Notes under the pieces: generated by a model
Seen by the model: only the letters and a program-made list of their open reading frames with translations
Told to the model about the DNA's origin: nothing
Databases searched by the model: none
Source of the DNA: JAXDLH01 sp034666705
GTDB lineage: Bacteria; Chloroflexota; UBA6077; SHYK01
DNA: 5,250 bases
NCBI GenBank assembly: GCA_034666705.1
Contig: JAXDLH010000188.1
Location: forward strand, 1 to 5,250
Direction: 5' to 3'
Made by a program: the position numbers and the translations under genes
Part shown: positions 1 to 5,250 of the stretch, piece by piece
Layout: each line of letters opens with the position of its first letter
Numbering within the stretch: the first letter of the stretch is position 1

Positions 1-1
1 G

Positions 2-781
2 AACAGCCGCGCGGAGAGCCAGAATCCGAAGGAGCTGCTCGACCCGCGCTTCCGCCAGGCGCTGTACCGTGCCGTCGACCGCCAGGGCGTCTCTGACGCG
101 GTGACCCGCGGCTTGGCGCCCACCGCAGACAGCATCGTCCCGCCCTTCTATGCGGTTCGCAAGGATGTCGAGTCCGCGATCGTCCAGTATCCGTATGACC
201 TCGCCGCTGCCCAGCGGGCACTGCAAGACCTCGGCTGGGCCAAGGCGCCTGATGGCGTGATGCGCAATGCGCAGGGACAGGAGTTCCGCTTCCTGGTTGC
301 ATCTACGGCGATGGCCCGGTCACAGCGCGAAGTGAACAGCGCCGTGGCCGGCTGGAAAGAGTTGGGCATTCAAGTCGACGAGCAGTTCGATCCGCCCTCG
401 CTCACCGTGAGCGACGAGGACCGCGTGAAGCGGCCCGGCTTCGGCGTGCCCGGGGGCAGGGCCGACGAGTTCCTGACCGATCGGCTGAGCTGCGACACGG
501 TGCCGACGCCCGCTACCGGCTTCCGCGGTCGCAACAGCGGCAGTTGGTGCAACGCGGAGGCCCAGACGCTCATCGACGGCCTGCGCACGACGATCAAGCC
601 TGACGAGCGCATGCAAATCCTGCGCGGGCTGCTGGGCGTCATTGGTCGAGAGTTGCCGATCATGCCGATGTACTGGGACCTCGATCCCATCCTGGTAGCC
701 AACGGCATCACCGGCGTCCCGCAGCCTTCGTCGCCGAGCCGCGTCAGCACTTTCAACATCGCCCAGTGGGACAAGCAGTAG
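2..781 (+). CDS. ABC transporter substrate-binding protein, family 5 (partial, C-terminal part)
   Basis: The frame is open from the window edge (first full codon at base 2) to TAG at 779-781, giving 259 visible residues; the N-terminus, with any signal peptide, is outside. It is the C-terminal part of a solute-binding protein of the SBP_bac_5 (oligopeptide/dipeptide) family, which captures peptides or other ligands outside the membrane for an ABC importer. Visible family blocks are DPRFRQALYRAVDR (residues 14-27), a YPYDLAAAQRALQDLGW stretch followed by a PDG turn, a SWCN segment, and MPMYW near the C-terminus. The same blocks occur in the same order in the minus-strand gene at 786-2501, so the two are paralogues. 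A GTG at 101 is internal and not the start, because family homology continues upstream of it. The ligand cannot be told from sequence, and no permease or ATPase gene is in view. It converges on its paralogue with 4 bases between stops. Confidence 0.93.
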   Translation, partial: NSRAESQNPKELLDPRFRQALYRAVDRQGVSDAVTRGLAPTADSIVPPFYAVRKDVESAIVQYPYDLAAAQRALQDLGWAKAPDGVMRNAQGQEFRFLVASTAMARSQREVNSAVAGWKELGIQVDEQFDPPSLTVSDEDRVKRPGFGVPGGRADEFLTDRLSCDTVPTPATGFRGRNSGSWCNAEAQTLIDGLRTTIKPDERMQILRGLLGVIGRELPIMPMYWDLDPILVANGITGVPQPSSPSRVSTFNIAQWDKQ

Positions 782-804
782 GCGGCTACACCTTCCGCCA
801 CTGG
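763..804. repeat. Imperfect palindrome spanning the two convergent stop codons
   Basis: CCAGTGG (763-769) and CCACTGG (798-804) form a perfect 7-bp inverted repeat centred exactly between the two TAG stops. GTAG/CTAC (778-781 with 786-789) and AAG/CTT (773-775 with 791-793 read in mirror) add inner pairs. Counting out to 751-816, 21 of 33 mirrored positions are complementary. It arises because both proteins end in a similar FN-x-x-QW-x-K-x-stop sequence at equal distance from the centre. It could fold at the 3' end of either transcript, but no T-run follows, so calling it a terminator would be inference. Confidence 0.5.
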
Positions 805-2501
805 AAGACGTTCCAACCCGGGTTGTTCGCCTGGATGTCCGCTTGCACCGAGGCGAGCTGCAACACGGGCCGGACCTCCCAGTAGAGCGGCATCCAGGCG
901 ACGTCACCCATAATCTCCTGGACGAGTTGCCCCTCCAGGGTCTGGCGCTGCTGGGCGGCGACGGTCACCTCGAGCGAGCGGAGCACAGCGGCCACCCGCG
1001 GGTTCGTGTAGCCGCCGATGTTGCGGCCACTCCAGCTATTCACCGGGCCCGCGATCTGCGGGGGATCGAGGCGCATAGAGACGGCGTCCGTCGGCGCGCG
1101 GCTCAGCATGCCCGCGGGGAAGCTCGCCTCGTTCTGCCGGTCGCCCGCCTTCGCGATCGGGATCGGCGCCAGATCGACGTTGACGCCGACGTTTTTCCAG
1201 TCTTGCCCGATGAGGGTGATCTGCTTCTCGCCCTTGGTGATGGCGCGGGTGTTGGACCACAGCTCGGTCGCCGCGGGCTCACCGGTCGTGCTCGACATCA
1301 GCATGCCATCGGGCCCGGGCACCCAGCCCGCATCCGCCAGGAGGCGCCGAGCTGCGATCGGGTCGTGGGGGTACGACGGGATGGACGCTTCGACGGCGGC
1401 GCGCTGTGGGGTGCCCGGGCGGTACCAGCTATCCGCAATGGGCGCGGTGCCGTGCGTCATGACGTCGGCCAGGCTCGTCCGTTCGATCGCCTGGTAGAGG
1501 GCTCGCCGCACCAGGGGGTTGGTCATCCAGTTTGCCGGGCGCGACAGGTCGGGCCGGTACTGGATGTCGATGTCCAGGAACGACGGCAGCGCCCCCACTC
1601 GCATCTGATTGCCAGTGCCCGCCCACCGCTGCTGGATGTCGACCGCGGCATCGAGGTCAAGACTCGGCGGCAGCACAACGTCGAGCGCGCCGGCCAGGAT
1701 ATTGGCGGCCATGATGTTCGGGTCGCCGATGAAGCGGACCTCGATGCCGTCGAGCGGCGGCCGCCCCTCGAAATACTCGTCGAACCTCGCCAGCTCCATG
1801 GACGAGCCGCGGTCCCACCGCGTCATGCGATAGGGCCCGAGGCCGACGAACTGCTCTGCGAAGTATGGGCTGCGCACGAACGCGTCCTTGTCCGCCTTGT
1901 AGGTCGCTTCGAGCAGGTGGCGCGGGATCGGCACGAGCGCGAGCGCGCTGTCGGCGTCGACCGAGATTGCACGCCAGTGGACGACAAAGGTGTACGGGTC
2001 GGGTGCTTCGGCCGAATCTATTAGCCGTGTCTGACCCGTATACGGATGAGCCATGTCCGGGTCTTTGTAGACGCCGAAGCTGAAGAGAAGGTCGTCGCTC
2101 GTGAAGGGGGTGCCGTCATGCCACTTCACGTCGCGGCGCAGCTTCCACGTCAGTTGCATCGAGCCGTCGCCGTTGAGCTGCCAGTCGCTATTGGCCACGC
2201 TCGGGACCTCCAACGCCAATTGCGGGTGCAGGATGTTGTCGGCGTCGGGGACGACGAGGAAGCCGTGGACCATGCTTGCCTCGGTGCCGCCGCGGCTGCC
2301 AGAGCTGCCGGGCGGCACGAAGCCCTGGATCGTGAGGGGCTCCTGTTGCTCCCCGACGAGGAGCACCTTTGGGCCGCTCGCGGCTTCTGTGGTTGGGGCT
2401 GCGGGCGCGCCCGGGTCGGACGGGCGCACCGGTCCAGGCGCACACGACGCGATCACGGTGACGAGTGGAAGAATCGCAGCGAGCAGGCTAACGCCGCGCA
2501 T
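786..2501 (-). CDS. ABC transporter substrate-binding lipoprotein, family 5 (oligopeptide/dipeptide type)
   Basis: This is a complete 571-residue extracytoplasmic binding protein for an Opp/Dpp-like ABC importer. The start is ATG with GGAGGT at 2507-2512, 5 bases upstream. The N-terminus is a lipoprotein signal peptide: Arg2, a hydrophobic stretch at about 4-18, and lipobox I-A-S-C with the lipidated Cys20. A Pro/Ala/Ser/Thr-rich linker follows (about 21-43). SBP_bac_5 features are WHDGTPF (127-133), GLGPYRM (220-226), NPLVRRALYQAIER (328-341), YPHDPIAARRLLADAGW (377-393), PDG (397-399) and MPLYWE (537-542); the length is normal for the family. It is clearly paralogous to the partial gene at 2-781, and the two converge. 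No permease or ATPase partner is visible and the ligand is unknown. The start is shared with a divergent membrane-protein gene across 129 bases, and a TATACT -10 candidate lies in that gap. Confidence 0.96.
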   Translation of the reverse strand: MRGVSLLAAILPLVTVIASCAPGPVRPSDPGAPAAPTTEAASGPKVLLVGEQQEPLTIQGFVPPGSSGSRGGTEASMVHGFLVVPDADNILHPQLALEVPSVANSDWQLNGDGSMQLTWKLRRDVKWHDGTPFTSDDLLFSFGVYKDPDMAHPYTGQTRLIDSAEAPDPYTFVVHWRAISVDADSALALVPIPRHLLEATYKADKDAFVRSPYFAEQFVGLGPYRMTRWDRGSSMELARFDEYFEGRPPLDGIEVRFIGDPNIMAANILAGALDVVLPPSLDLDAAVDIQQRWAGTGNQMRVGALPSFLDIDIQYRPDLSRPANWMTNPLVRRALYQAIERTSLADVMTHGTAPIADSWYRPGTPQRAAVEASIPSYPHDPIAARRLLADAGWVPGPDGMLMSSTTGEPAATELWSNTRAITKGEKQITLIGQDWKNVGVNVDLAPIPIAKAGDRQNEASFPAGMLSRAPTDAVSMRLDPPQIAGPVNSWSGRNIGGYTNPRVAAVLRSLEVTVAAQQRQTLEGQLVQEIMGDVAWMPLYWEVRPVLQLASVQADIQANNPGWNVFQWRKV

Positions 2502-2548
2502 CGCCTACCTCCAGGCAGCAAGAATGGTGATGGTCCGGGTTCGGCGCC

Positions 2549-2576
2549 AGTATACGGGGCGGCGGCGTTGTGTACG
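2549..2576 (-). promoter_or_regulatory. Candidate promoter of the substrate-binding lipoprotein gene
   Basis: Read on the minus strand, TATACT (2549-2554) matches five of six bases of the sigma-70 -10 consensus. A weak -35-like CGTACA (2571-2576) lies 16 bases upstream. The -10 box sits about 47 bases before the ATG at 2501, leaving room for a short leader with the GGAGGT site. The poor -35 box makes this tentative. Confidence 0.32.
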
Positions 2577-2577
2577 A

Positions 2578-2608
2578 TTGAGAGCGGCGTACGACGCGAC
2601 CGTACTAC
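2578..2608 (+). promoter_or_regulatory. Weak candidate promoter of the membrane-protein gene
   Basis: TTGAGA (2578-2583) resembles a -35 box, and TACTAC (2603-2608) is a poor -10 with a 19-base spacer. If used, transcription would start close to the GGGAGAG ribosome site at 2616-2622, giving a very short leader. The -35-like box abuts that of the opposing promoter candidate. The six-base motif GTACGA occurs as a direct repeat at 2572-2577 and 2589-2594, with a variant GTACTA at 2602-2607, so a regulator could act here; this is inference. Confidence 0.18.
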
Positions 2609-2630
2609 ATCTCTCGGGAGAGCTTCGCGA

Positions 2631-3407
2631 ATGACGCCCATCCGAGCTGGCCTCGTCGTGCTGGGCTGTTTGGCGCTCGCCTTCGCCTTCGGGTTCTACT
2701 TCGAGCTGCCGTGGGCACTCGCGTTCTGGCCCTGGCCGGATACGTCGCTCTCGTACACCTTCGTGGGTGCCATCGCGGGGGCGATCGGGGCCGCCACGCT
2801 TTGGCTGGGTGTGTCCGGCGAGTTGGGCGCGATATCGGCTGGGGCCATCAGCGTCGTGGTCATGCTTGGTGGCATCGCCGCAACGCTCGGCGTGTATGGC
2901 ATCCAGTCGGGCGATCCACGTCTTTTCAGCGAGGCGGGGTTCGCTGCGGTTGCCGCCCTCGGCGCATTTGGCGCCTTTCTGTGGGGTCGGCGGTTCGCCG
3001 GTGGGGATTCGCGGCCGATGCCGGTCGCGGTTCGCGGCTCATTCGTCGCGTTCCTTGTGGTGCTCGTGCTCGCCGGAGGAGCGCTCCTGCTGCAGATTCC
3101 CAACGTGCTGCCCTGGCGCGTGCTCCCCGAGACCTCAGTCCTGTTTGGCTGGATCTTCCTCGGGGATGCCGCGTTCTTCCTCTACGCCGCGGTGCAGGGT
3201 CGCTGGATCGCCGCCCCCGGGCCGCTGCTCGCCTTCCTCGCTTACGATCTCGTGCTGTTCGGCCCGCTATCGTTGCGCTGGGCGACCGTCGCGCCCGAGC
3301 AACAGCTCAGCCTCCTCATCTACCTGGCGGTCCTCGCCTACAGCGCCCTGCTCGCCATCTTCTATCTCTTCGTGCACCGCCCGACGCGCCTCATCGCGTC
3401 GAAATAG
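2631..3407 (+). CDS. Polytopic membrane protein of unknown function
   Basis: I do not recognise a named family. The ATG at 2631 is chosen because GGGAGAG (2616-2622) lies 8 bases upstream and hydrophobic sequence begins at once; the frame stays open further upstream, but there it overlaps the divergent gene. The 258-residue product has about eight predicted membrane segments (near residues 5-24, 40-60, 68-90, 102-119, 135-155, 168-189, 196-213, 226-248), few charges inside them, and no visible catalytic motif, signal cleavage site or soluble domain. Pro/Trp-rich loops WPWPDTS (33-39) and LPETS (165-169) precede helices 2 and 6, are 130 residues apart, and suggest a duplicated four-helix unit. 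It is divergent from the binding-protein gene and convergent with the VOC gene, with 20 bases between stops. A role in transport or membrane organisation would be a guess. Confidence 0.85.
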   Translation: MTPIRAGLVVLGCLALAFAFGFYFELPWALAFWPWPDTSLSYTFVGAIAGAIGAATLWLGVSGELGAISAGAISVVVMLGGIAATLGVYGIQSGDPRLFSEAGFAAVAALGAFGAFLWGRRFAGGDSRPMPVAVRGSFVAFLVVLVLAGGALLLQIPNVLPWRVLPETSVLFGWIFLGDAAFFLYAAVQGRWIAAPGPLLAFLAYDLVLFGPLSLRWATVAPEQQLSLLIYLAVLAYSALLAIFYLFVHRPTRLIASK

Positions 3408-3427
3408 GAGCGCATGAGGCTCCCTCC

Positions 3428-4168
3428 TCACCAGCCTTCGGTGGAGAGGACGATCAGGTTGCCCTCCGGGTCGCGGACCTGCACCTCATCGTCGGGACCC
3501 TGGGGTGCCGGAACTGAGACGCCGATCTCGCGCGCGCGGTCAGTAAGCGCCGACCAGTCGCCGACGTGGATGCCGAGGTACTGGATCCCACTCTTGTCGA
3601 GCACTTGCTCCGGTGTGAACGCGAGCGTGACCGTGCCGTCGGTCAGGTGGATCGCGCCATCCGAGGTGCGCCGCGACTCGCGCAGCCCGAGCACCTGGGT
3701 ATAGAACTCGGCCGCCTCTTCCGGATGCGCGTTGTGGACTGCGGCGAAGCGCACGCCAGGCAGCCGCGACTCCTCGCGGCCGAGGAAGCCGCGCGATGAG
3801 AGGTCGAAGTTGTTGCCCCACGGATCGATCACCCGCATCTCGGCGGGCCTGCCGTTCTGCGGGCTCTCGCCGAACGTGATCGTGGCGGGCAGCTTGCCGA
3901 CCACGTCGTCCAGATTGTCCACGATGAAGCCGAAGTGGTTGATGCCCGGGCGCTGATCAGCCTCGGCGCCATCGGCACGGTGGGTGCCAGCCAGCTCGCT
4001 CTCAGTCTGCTGCTGCTGGAGGAATGCGAGGTTGAAGAGTGGATCCACGACATGGACCGAGCCGGTCGGGCTCGTGCGAACCTTCTCGACGCCAAACAGA
4101 TGCTCATAGAAGTCGAAGAGCTTCGCTGGCTCCTTCACGATGTACGCGATGTGCCGTAGCTTTGCCAT
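3428..4168 (-). CDS. Two-domain VOC (glyoxalase/dioxygenase fold) family protein
   Basis: The 246-residue product has two vicinal-oxygen-chelate domains, about 3-128 and 138-246. The start is ATG with AAGGAG (4176-4181) 7 bases upstream. Domain 1 opens with LRHIAYIV and has GINHFGF (75-81) and DPWGNNFDL (115-123), offering His6, His78 and Asp122 as metal ligands in the usual VOC positions. Domain 2 repeats the plan (VRFAAVHN at 139, YLGIHV at 197, DPEGNLIVL at 233), but the matching residues are Phe141, Tyr197 and Val240, so it looks unable to bind metal there. GSVHVVDPLFNLAF and GAIHLTDGTVTLAF also match between domains, showing internal duplication. No signal peptide is seen, so it is probably cytoplasmic. 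The family includes glyoxalase I, extradiol dioxygenases and resistance proteins; the substrate cannot be inferred. Gln51-54 is coded by a short CAG run next to a polar, Glu/Asp-rich insert (55-73). It lies 79 bases downstream of the isochorismatase-like gene. Confidence 0.94.
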   Translation of the reverse strand: MAKLRHIAYIVKEPAKLFDFYEHLFGVEKVRTSPTGSVHVVDPLFNLAFLQQQQTESELAGTHRADGAEADQRPGINHFGFIVDNLDDVVGKLPATITFGESPQNGRPAEMRVIDPWGNNFDLSSRGFLGREESRLPGVRFAAVHNAHPEEAAEFYTQVLGLRESRRTSDGAIHLTDGTVTLAFTPEQVLDKSGIQYLGIHVGDWSALTDRAREIGVSVPAPQGPDDEVQVRDPEGNLIVLSTEGW

Positions 4169-4241
4169 AGCTCCGCTCCTTCTCTTGTCCCCGGGGCTGC
4201 CCCGTTCCCTGATTTCCTGTTACGCGACTATTACCGGCGAA

Positions 4242-4280
4242 GAAAAATCACGAATACGAGAGGAGATCGCTTCTCGTGAT
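4242..4280 (-). terminator. Candidate intrinsic terminator overlapping the stop codon of the isochorismatase-like gene
   Basis: On the minus strand, ATCACGA (4280-4274) can pair with TCGTGAT (4253-4247) across a 20-base loop, and a run of five T begins at the last stem base and continues to 4243. The TGA stop (4250-4248) lies inside the right arm. An alternative inner stem ACGAGA/TCTCGT competes with it. The stem is short and only moderately G+C-rich, so efficiency is uncertain. If real, it would limit read-through into the VOC gene. Confidence 0.42.
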
Positions 4281-4898
4281 CGTTACGGCCCTCGGCAGGA
4301 GCGGAAGATTCTGCGTGTTCCCACCCGGTCCGTGGAGCAGTTGCCAGAGGGCGACCGAGGTCCCGAGGTCTGATGCTCCCGCGATCCCGTCTTCGACGAC
4401 CACCACGGTATAGCCACGGCGGTTCGCCGCCGCGGCGGTATACAGGACGCCGGAGTTCGAGGAGGTCCCAGTGATGACGAGCGTCGTGACCCCGGCCTGC
4501 TTCAGGATGTCGTCCAGGTTGGAGTTGAAGAACTTATCCCCCGGAAGCGCCACAAAAATGGGATCGTCTGGCATTGGCGCGACGTCGGGGAGGATTTCAT
4601 TGTCGGACCCGGGGTGCACGGAGTAGACGACCAGGGAATTAGCGGCCCGCGCGGCTGAGAGGCCAGTGGCCACGGCCGGAAGCGCCGCGACGCAGCTTGG
4701 ACTGGGAGCACAGTTCGACTGCAGGAGATCAATGGCGAGGAACGCCGTGGTACCCGGATCCAGCGCGACGGCCACCGGATCCGGGATGGCGAGCGGGTCG
4801 GCTGTCGGTGTTTGGGCGAGCGCTGGCGTCTGCGTCAGCACCGACGATACGGTGATCGCGAGTAGGAGGATGGCAGCCACCTGTCGTACGCGTCGCAA
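4248..4898 (-). CDS. Exported isochorismatase-family (cysteine hydrolase fold) protein lacking the catalytic Cys
   Basis: The chosen start is TTG at 4898-4896, giving 216 residues: AAGGGGGT lies 7 bases upstream and the product then begins with a standard signal peptide (Arg2, Arg3, Arg5; hydrophobic 7-21; cleavage likely after ALA at 28). A GTG at 4940 would add 14 residues but has no good ribosome site. The mature part is the isochorismatase-like hydrolase fold: AIDLLQ with Asp57, GDKFFNS with Lys122, then ITGTSSNSGVLYTAA. In this last block Gly150 stands where cysteine hydrolases have their nucleophilic Cys. The true isochorismatases EntB and PhzD also lack that Cys, so hydrolysis by the Asp/Lys pair remains possible, but the substrate is unknown. 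Cys63 and Cys69 could form a disulfide outside the membrane. It precedes the VOC gene on the same strand, with a candidate terminator over its stop codon. Confidence 0.9.
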   Translation of the reverse strand: MRRVRQVAAILLLAITVSSVLTQTPALAQTPTADPLAIPDPVAVALDPGTTAFLAIDLLQSNCAPSPSCVAALPAVATGLSAARAANSLVVYSVHPGSDNEILPDVAPMPDDPIFVALPGDKFFNSNLDDILKQAGVTTLVITGTSSNSGVLYTAAAANRRGYTVVVVEDGIAGASDLGTSVALWQLLHGPGGNTQNLPLLPRAVTITRSDLLSYS

Positions 4899-4905
4899 TG
4901 GTGTG

Positions 4906-4913
4906 ACCCCCTT
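4906..4913 (-). promoter_or_regulatory. Ribosome binding site deciding a TTG start
   Basis: On the minus strand AAGGGGGT differs from AAGGAGGT at one base and sits 7 bases before TTG (4898-4896). The alternative GTG at 4940-4938 has no comparable site at suitable spacing. The TTG choice also places the signal peptide exactly at the N-terminus. Confidence 0.7.
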
Positions 4914-4939
4914 TTCTTTCCTCGGCGACGACGTTCCCA

Positions 4940-4965
4940 CGACTTCACAACGAACCGCGAAGTCG
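4940..4965. repeat. 7-bp inverted repeat upstream of the isochorismatase-like gene
   Basis: CGACTTC (4940-4946) and GAAGTCG (4959-4965) are perfect inverted copies separated by 12 bases. They lie 42 bases before the TTG start, just downstream of the minus-strand TAGAAT box at 4970-4975. The position would suit either an operator or a leader hairpin. Neither is proven. Confidence 0.4.
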
Positions 4966-5132
4966 GGCTATTCTACAGAGATGAATGAGATTTATTGCGG
5001 ACTGTCACATTGCCGGCCAAATCTGCGACGCTCCCTCACGGTTCATTCGCGAGGGTCCCCCCACATCACTTCAGTTCTGGTAATCGCCGAACCGGGTGTG
5101 ACAGAAGAGGGGCTCGAATCTCGTCCGTGCCG

Positions 5133-5161
5133 ACAGTACTGCGGCCGGGAATACCTGTCAA
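5133..5161 (-). promoter_or_regulatory. Candidate sigma-70 promoter reading toward the isochorismatase-like gene
   Basis: On the minus strand a perfect -35 hexamer TTGACA (5161-5156) is followed, after a 17-base spacer, by TACTGT (5138-5133), which keeps the T1, A2 and T6 bases of the -10 consensus. Transcription would begin near 5126 and leave a leader of roughly 225 bases before the TTG start. That leader would contain one arm pair, CTGTCACA/TGTGACAG, able to fold. Confidence 0.35.
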
Positions 5162-5180
5162 CTTCGGCACCGCCGCCCTG

Positions 5181-5224
5181 TAGCACCGCCGCTCCCGCTC
5201 AGCGGGTGTTCAATCGGCGGGCTA
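5181..5224. repeat. Nested inverted repeat (stem with inner hairpin) of unknown role
   Basis: TAGC (5181-5184) plus CCGCCG (5186-5191) can pair with CGGCGG (5215-5220) plus GCTA (5221-5224), a 10-bp stem with one bulged A at 5185. Inside it CCCGC-TCA-GCGGG (5194-5206) makes a second hairpin. A direct copy of GCACCGCCGC occurs at 5167-5176 and 5183-5192, so the right arm could pair with either copy. No T-run follows on either strand, so it is not a standard intrinsic terminator. It lies upstream of the TTGACA promoter candidate on the minus strand. Confidence 0.45.
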
Positions 5225-5250
5225 TCCCTATACCCCTACCGTCGTTTGAC

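Larger units (their letters stand above)
4899..5250. other. Intergenic region upstream of the isochorismatase-like gene, no convincing gene
   Basis: About 350 bases carry no frame I would call coding; a 62-codon plus-strand frame with a TTG start (4995-5183) has no ribosome site and no recognisable product. Contents: the ribosome site at 4906-4913; an inverted repeat at 4940-4965; a -10-like TAGAAT on the minus strand (4970-4975) without a good -35; an 8-bp inverted pair CTGTCACA (5002-5009) / TGTGACAG (5097-5104); a minus-strand promoter candidate with perfect TTGACA (5156-5161); and a foldable element at 5181-5224. It is probably the upstream control region of the minus-strand gene, and may also hold the 5' or 3' flank of a gene beyond 5250. 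Confidence 0.6.

Noticed and set aside
320..907. Minus-strand open frame of 195 codons over the partial binding-protein gene
   Set aside because: The plus-strand frame shows clear family homology across the same bases; this frame has low-complexity Arg-rich content and no ribosome site.
843..2024. Long plus-strand open frame (393 codons)
   Set aside because: It is antisense to the binding-protein gene, has Arg/His-rich unstructured content typical of a high-G+C shadow frame, and no recognisable domain.
2036..2045. Perfect 10-bp palindrome CCGTATACGG, sharing GTATACGG with the divergent promoter region
   Set aside because: It lies within conserved coding sequence of the binding protein and GTATAC also occurs elsewhere in the window, so chance is the simpler explanation.
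2046..2630. Upstream in-frame extension of the membrane-protein frame
   Set aside because: It overlaps the divergent binding-protein gene antisense and is not membrane-like; ATG 2631 has its own ribosome site.
3407..3423. GGAGC/GCTCC hairpin between the membrane-protein and VOC genes
   Set aside because: Only a 5-bp stem with no T-run on either strand; too weak to call a terminator.
4007..4018. CTG trinucleotide run
   Set aside because: Only four units, in frame, coding four Gln residues in the VOC protein; not a notable repeat tract.
4899..4940. GTG start at 4940 for the isochorismatase-like gene
   Set aside because: It lacks a ribosome site, adds 14 residues before a complete signal peptide, and would bury the strong AAGGGGGT site inside the coding sequence.
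4995..5183. 62-codon plus-strand frame
   Set aside because: TTG start without a ribosome site, no recognisable domain, and it overlaps promoter-like and repeat sequences.
5181..5230. tRNA-like folding with a TTCAATC loop
   Set aside because: The bases flanking TTCAATC do not form a T-stem, and no acceptor or anticodon arm can be drawn.

Overview
The window is G+C-rich bacterial DNA with tightly packed genes, Shine-Dalgarno leaders and one probable TTG start. The content (lipoprotein oligopeptide-type binding proteins, an exported isochorismatase-like protein, a two-domain VOC protein, a small unknown membrane protein) fits an environmental high-G+C bacterium. A Chloroflexota or actinobacterial origin is possible but cannot be fixed from this sequence. 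I see no rRNA, tRNA, CRISPR array, transposase or phage gene.

Layout. (1) 2-781 (+): C-terminal part of a family 5 (Opp/Dpp type) ABC transporter substrate-binding protein, whose start lies outside the window. (2) 786-2501 (-): a complete lipoprotein paralogue of it, tail to tail with only 4 bases between the two stop codons. (3) 2502-2630: a 129-base divergent promoter region. (4) 2631-3407 (+): a 258-residue, roughly 8-helix membrane protein of unknown function with a possible two-fold internal repeat. (5) 3428-4168 (-): a two-domain VOC (glyoxalase/extradiol dioxygenase fold) protein in which only the first domain keeps metal ligands. (6) 4248-4898 (-): an exported isochorismatase-family protein with Gly at the usual catalytic Cys position. 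(7) 4899-5250: about 350 bases without a convincing gene, holding a candidate promoter, several inverted repeats and a foldable element near the right edge.

How the parts relate. The two binding proteins probably deliver ligands to Opp/Dpp-like permeases encoded elsewhere, since no permease or ATPase gene is visible. The isochorismatase-like and VOC genes lie head to tail on the minus strand. A hairpin plus T-run covers the stop codon of the first, so they may not form a simple operon. No link between the membrane protein and its neighbours is visible beyond the shared divergent promoter region.

I found no clear new multi-gene system. The points most worth a second look are the palindrome made by the two paralogous 3' ends, the degenerate second VOC domain, the Cys-less exported isochorismatase-like protein, the internal repeat in the membrane protein, and the structured element at 5167-5224.
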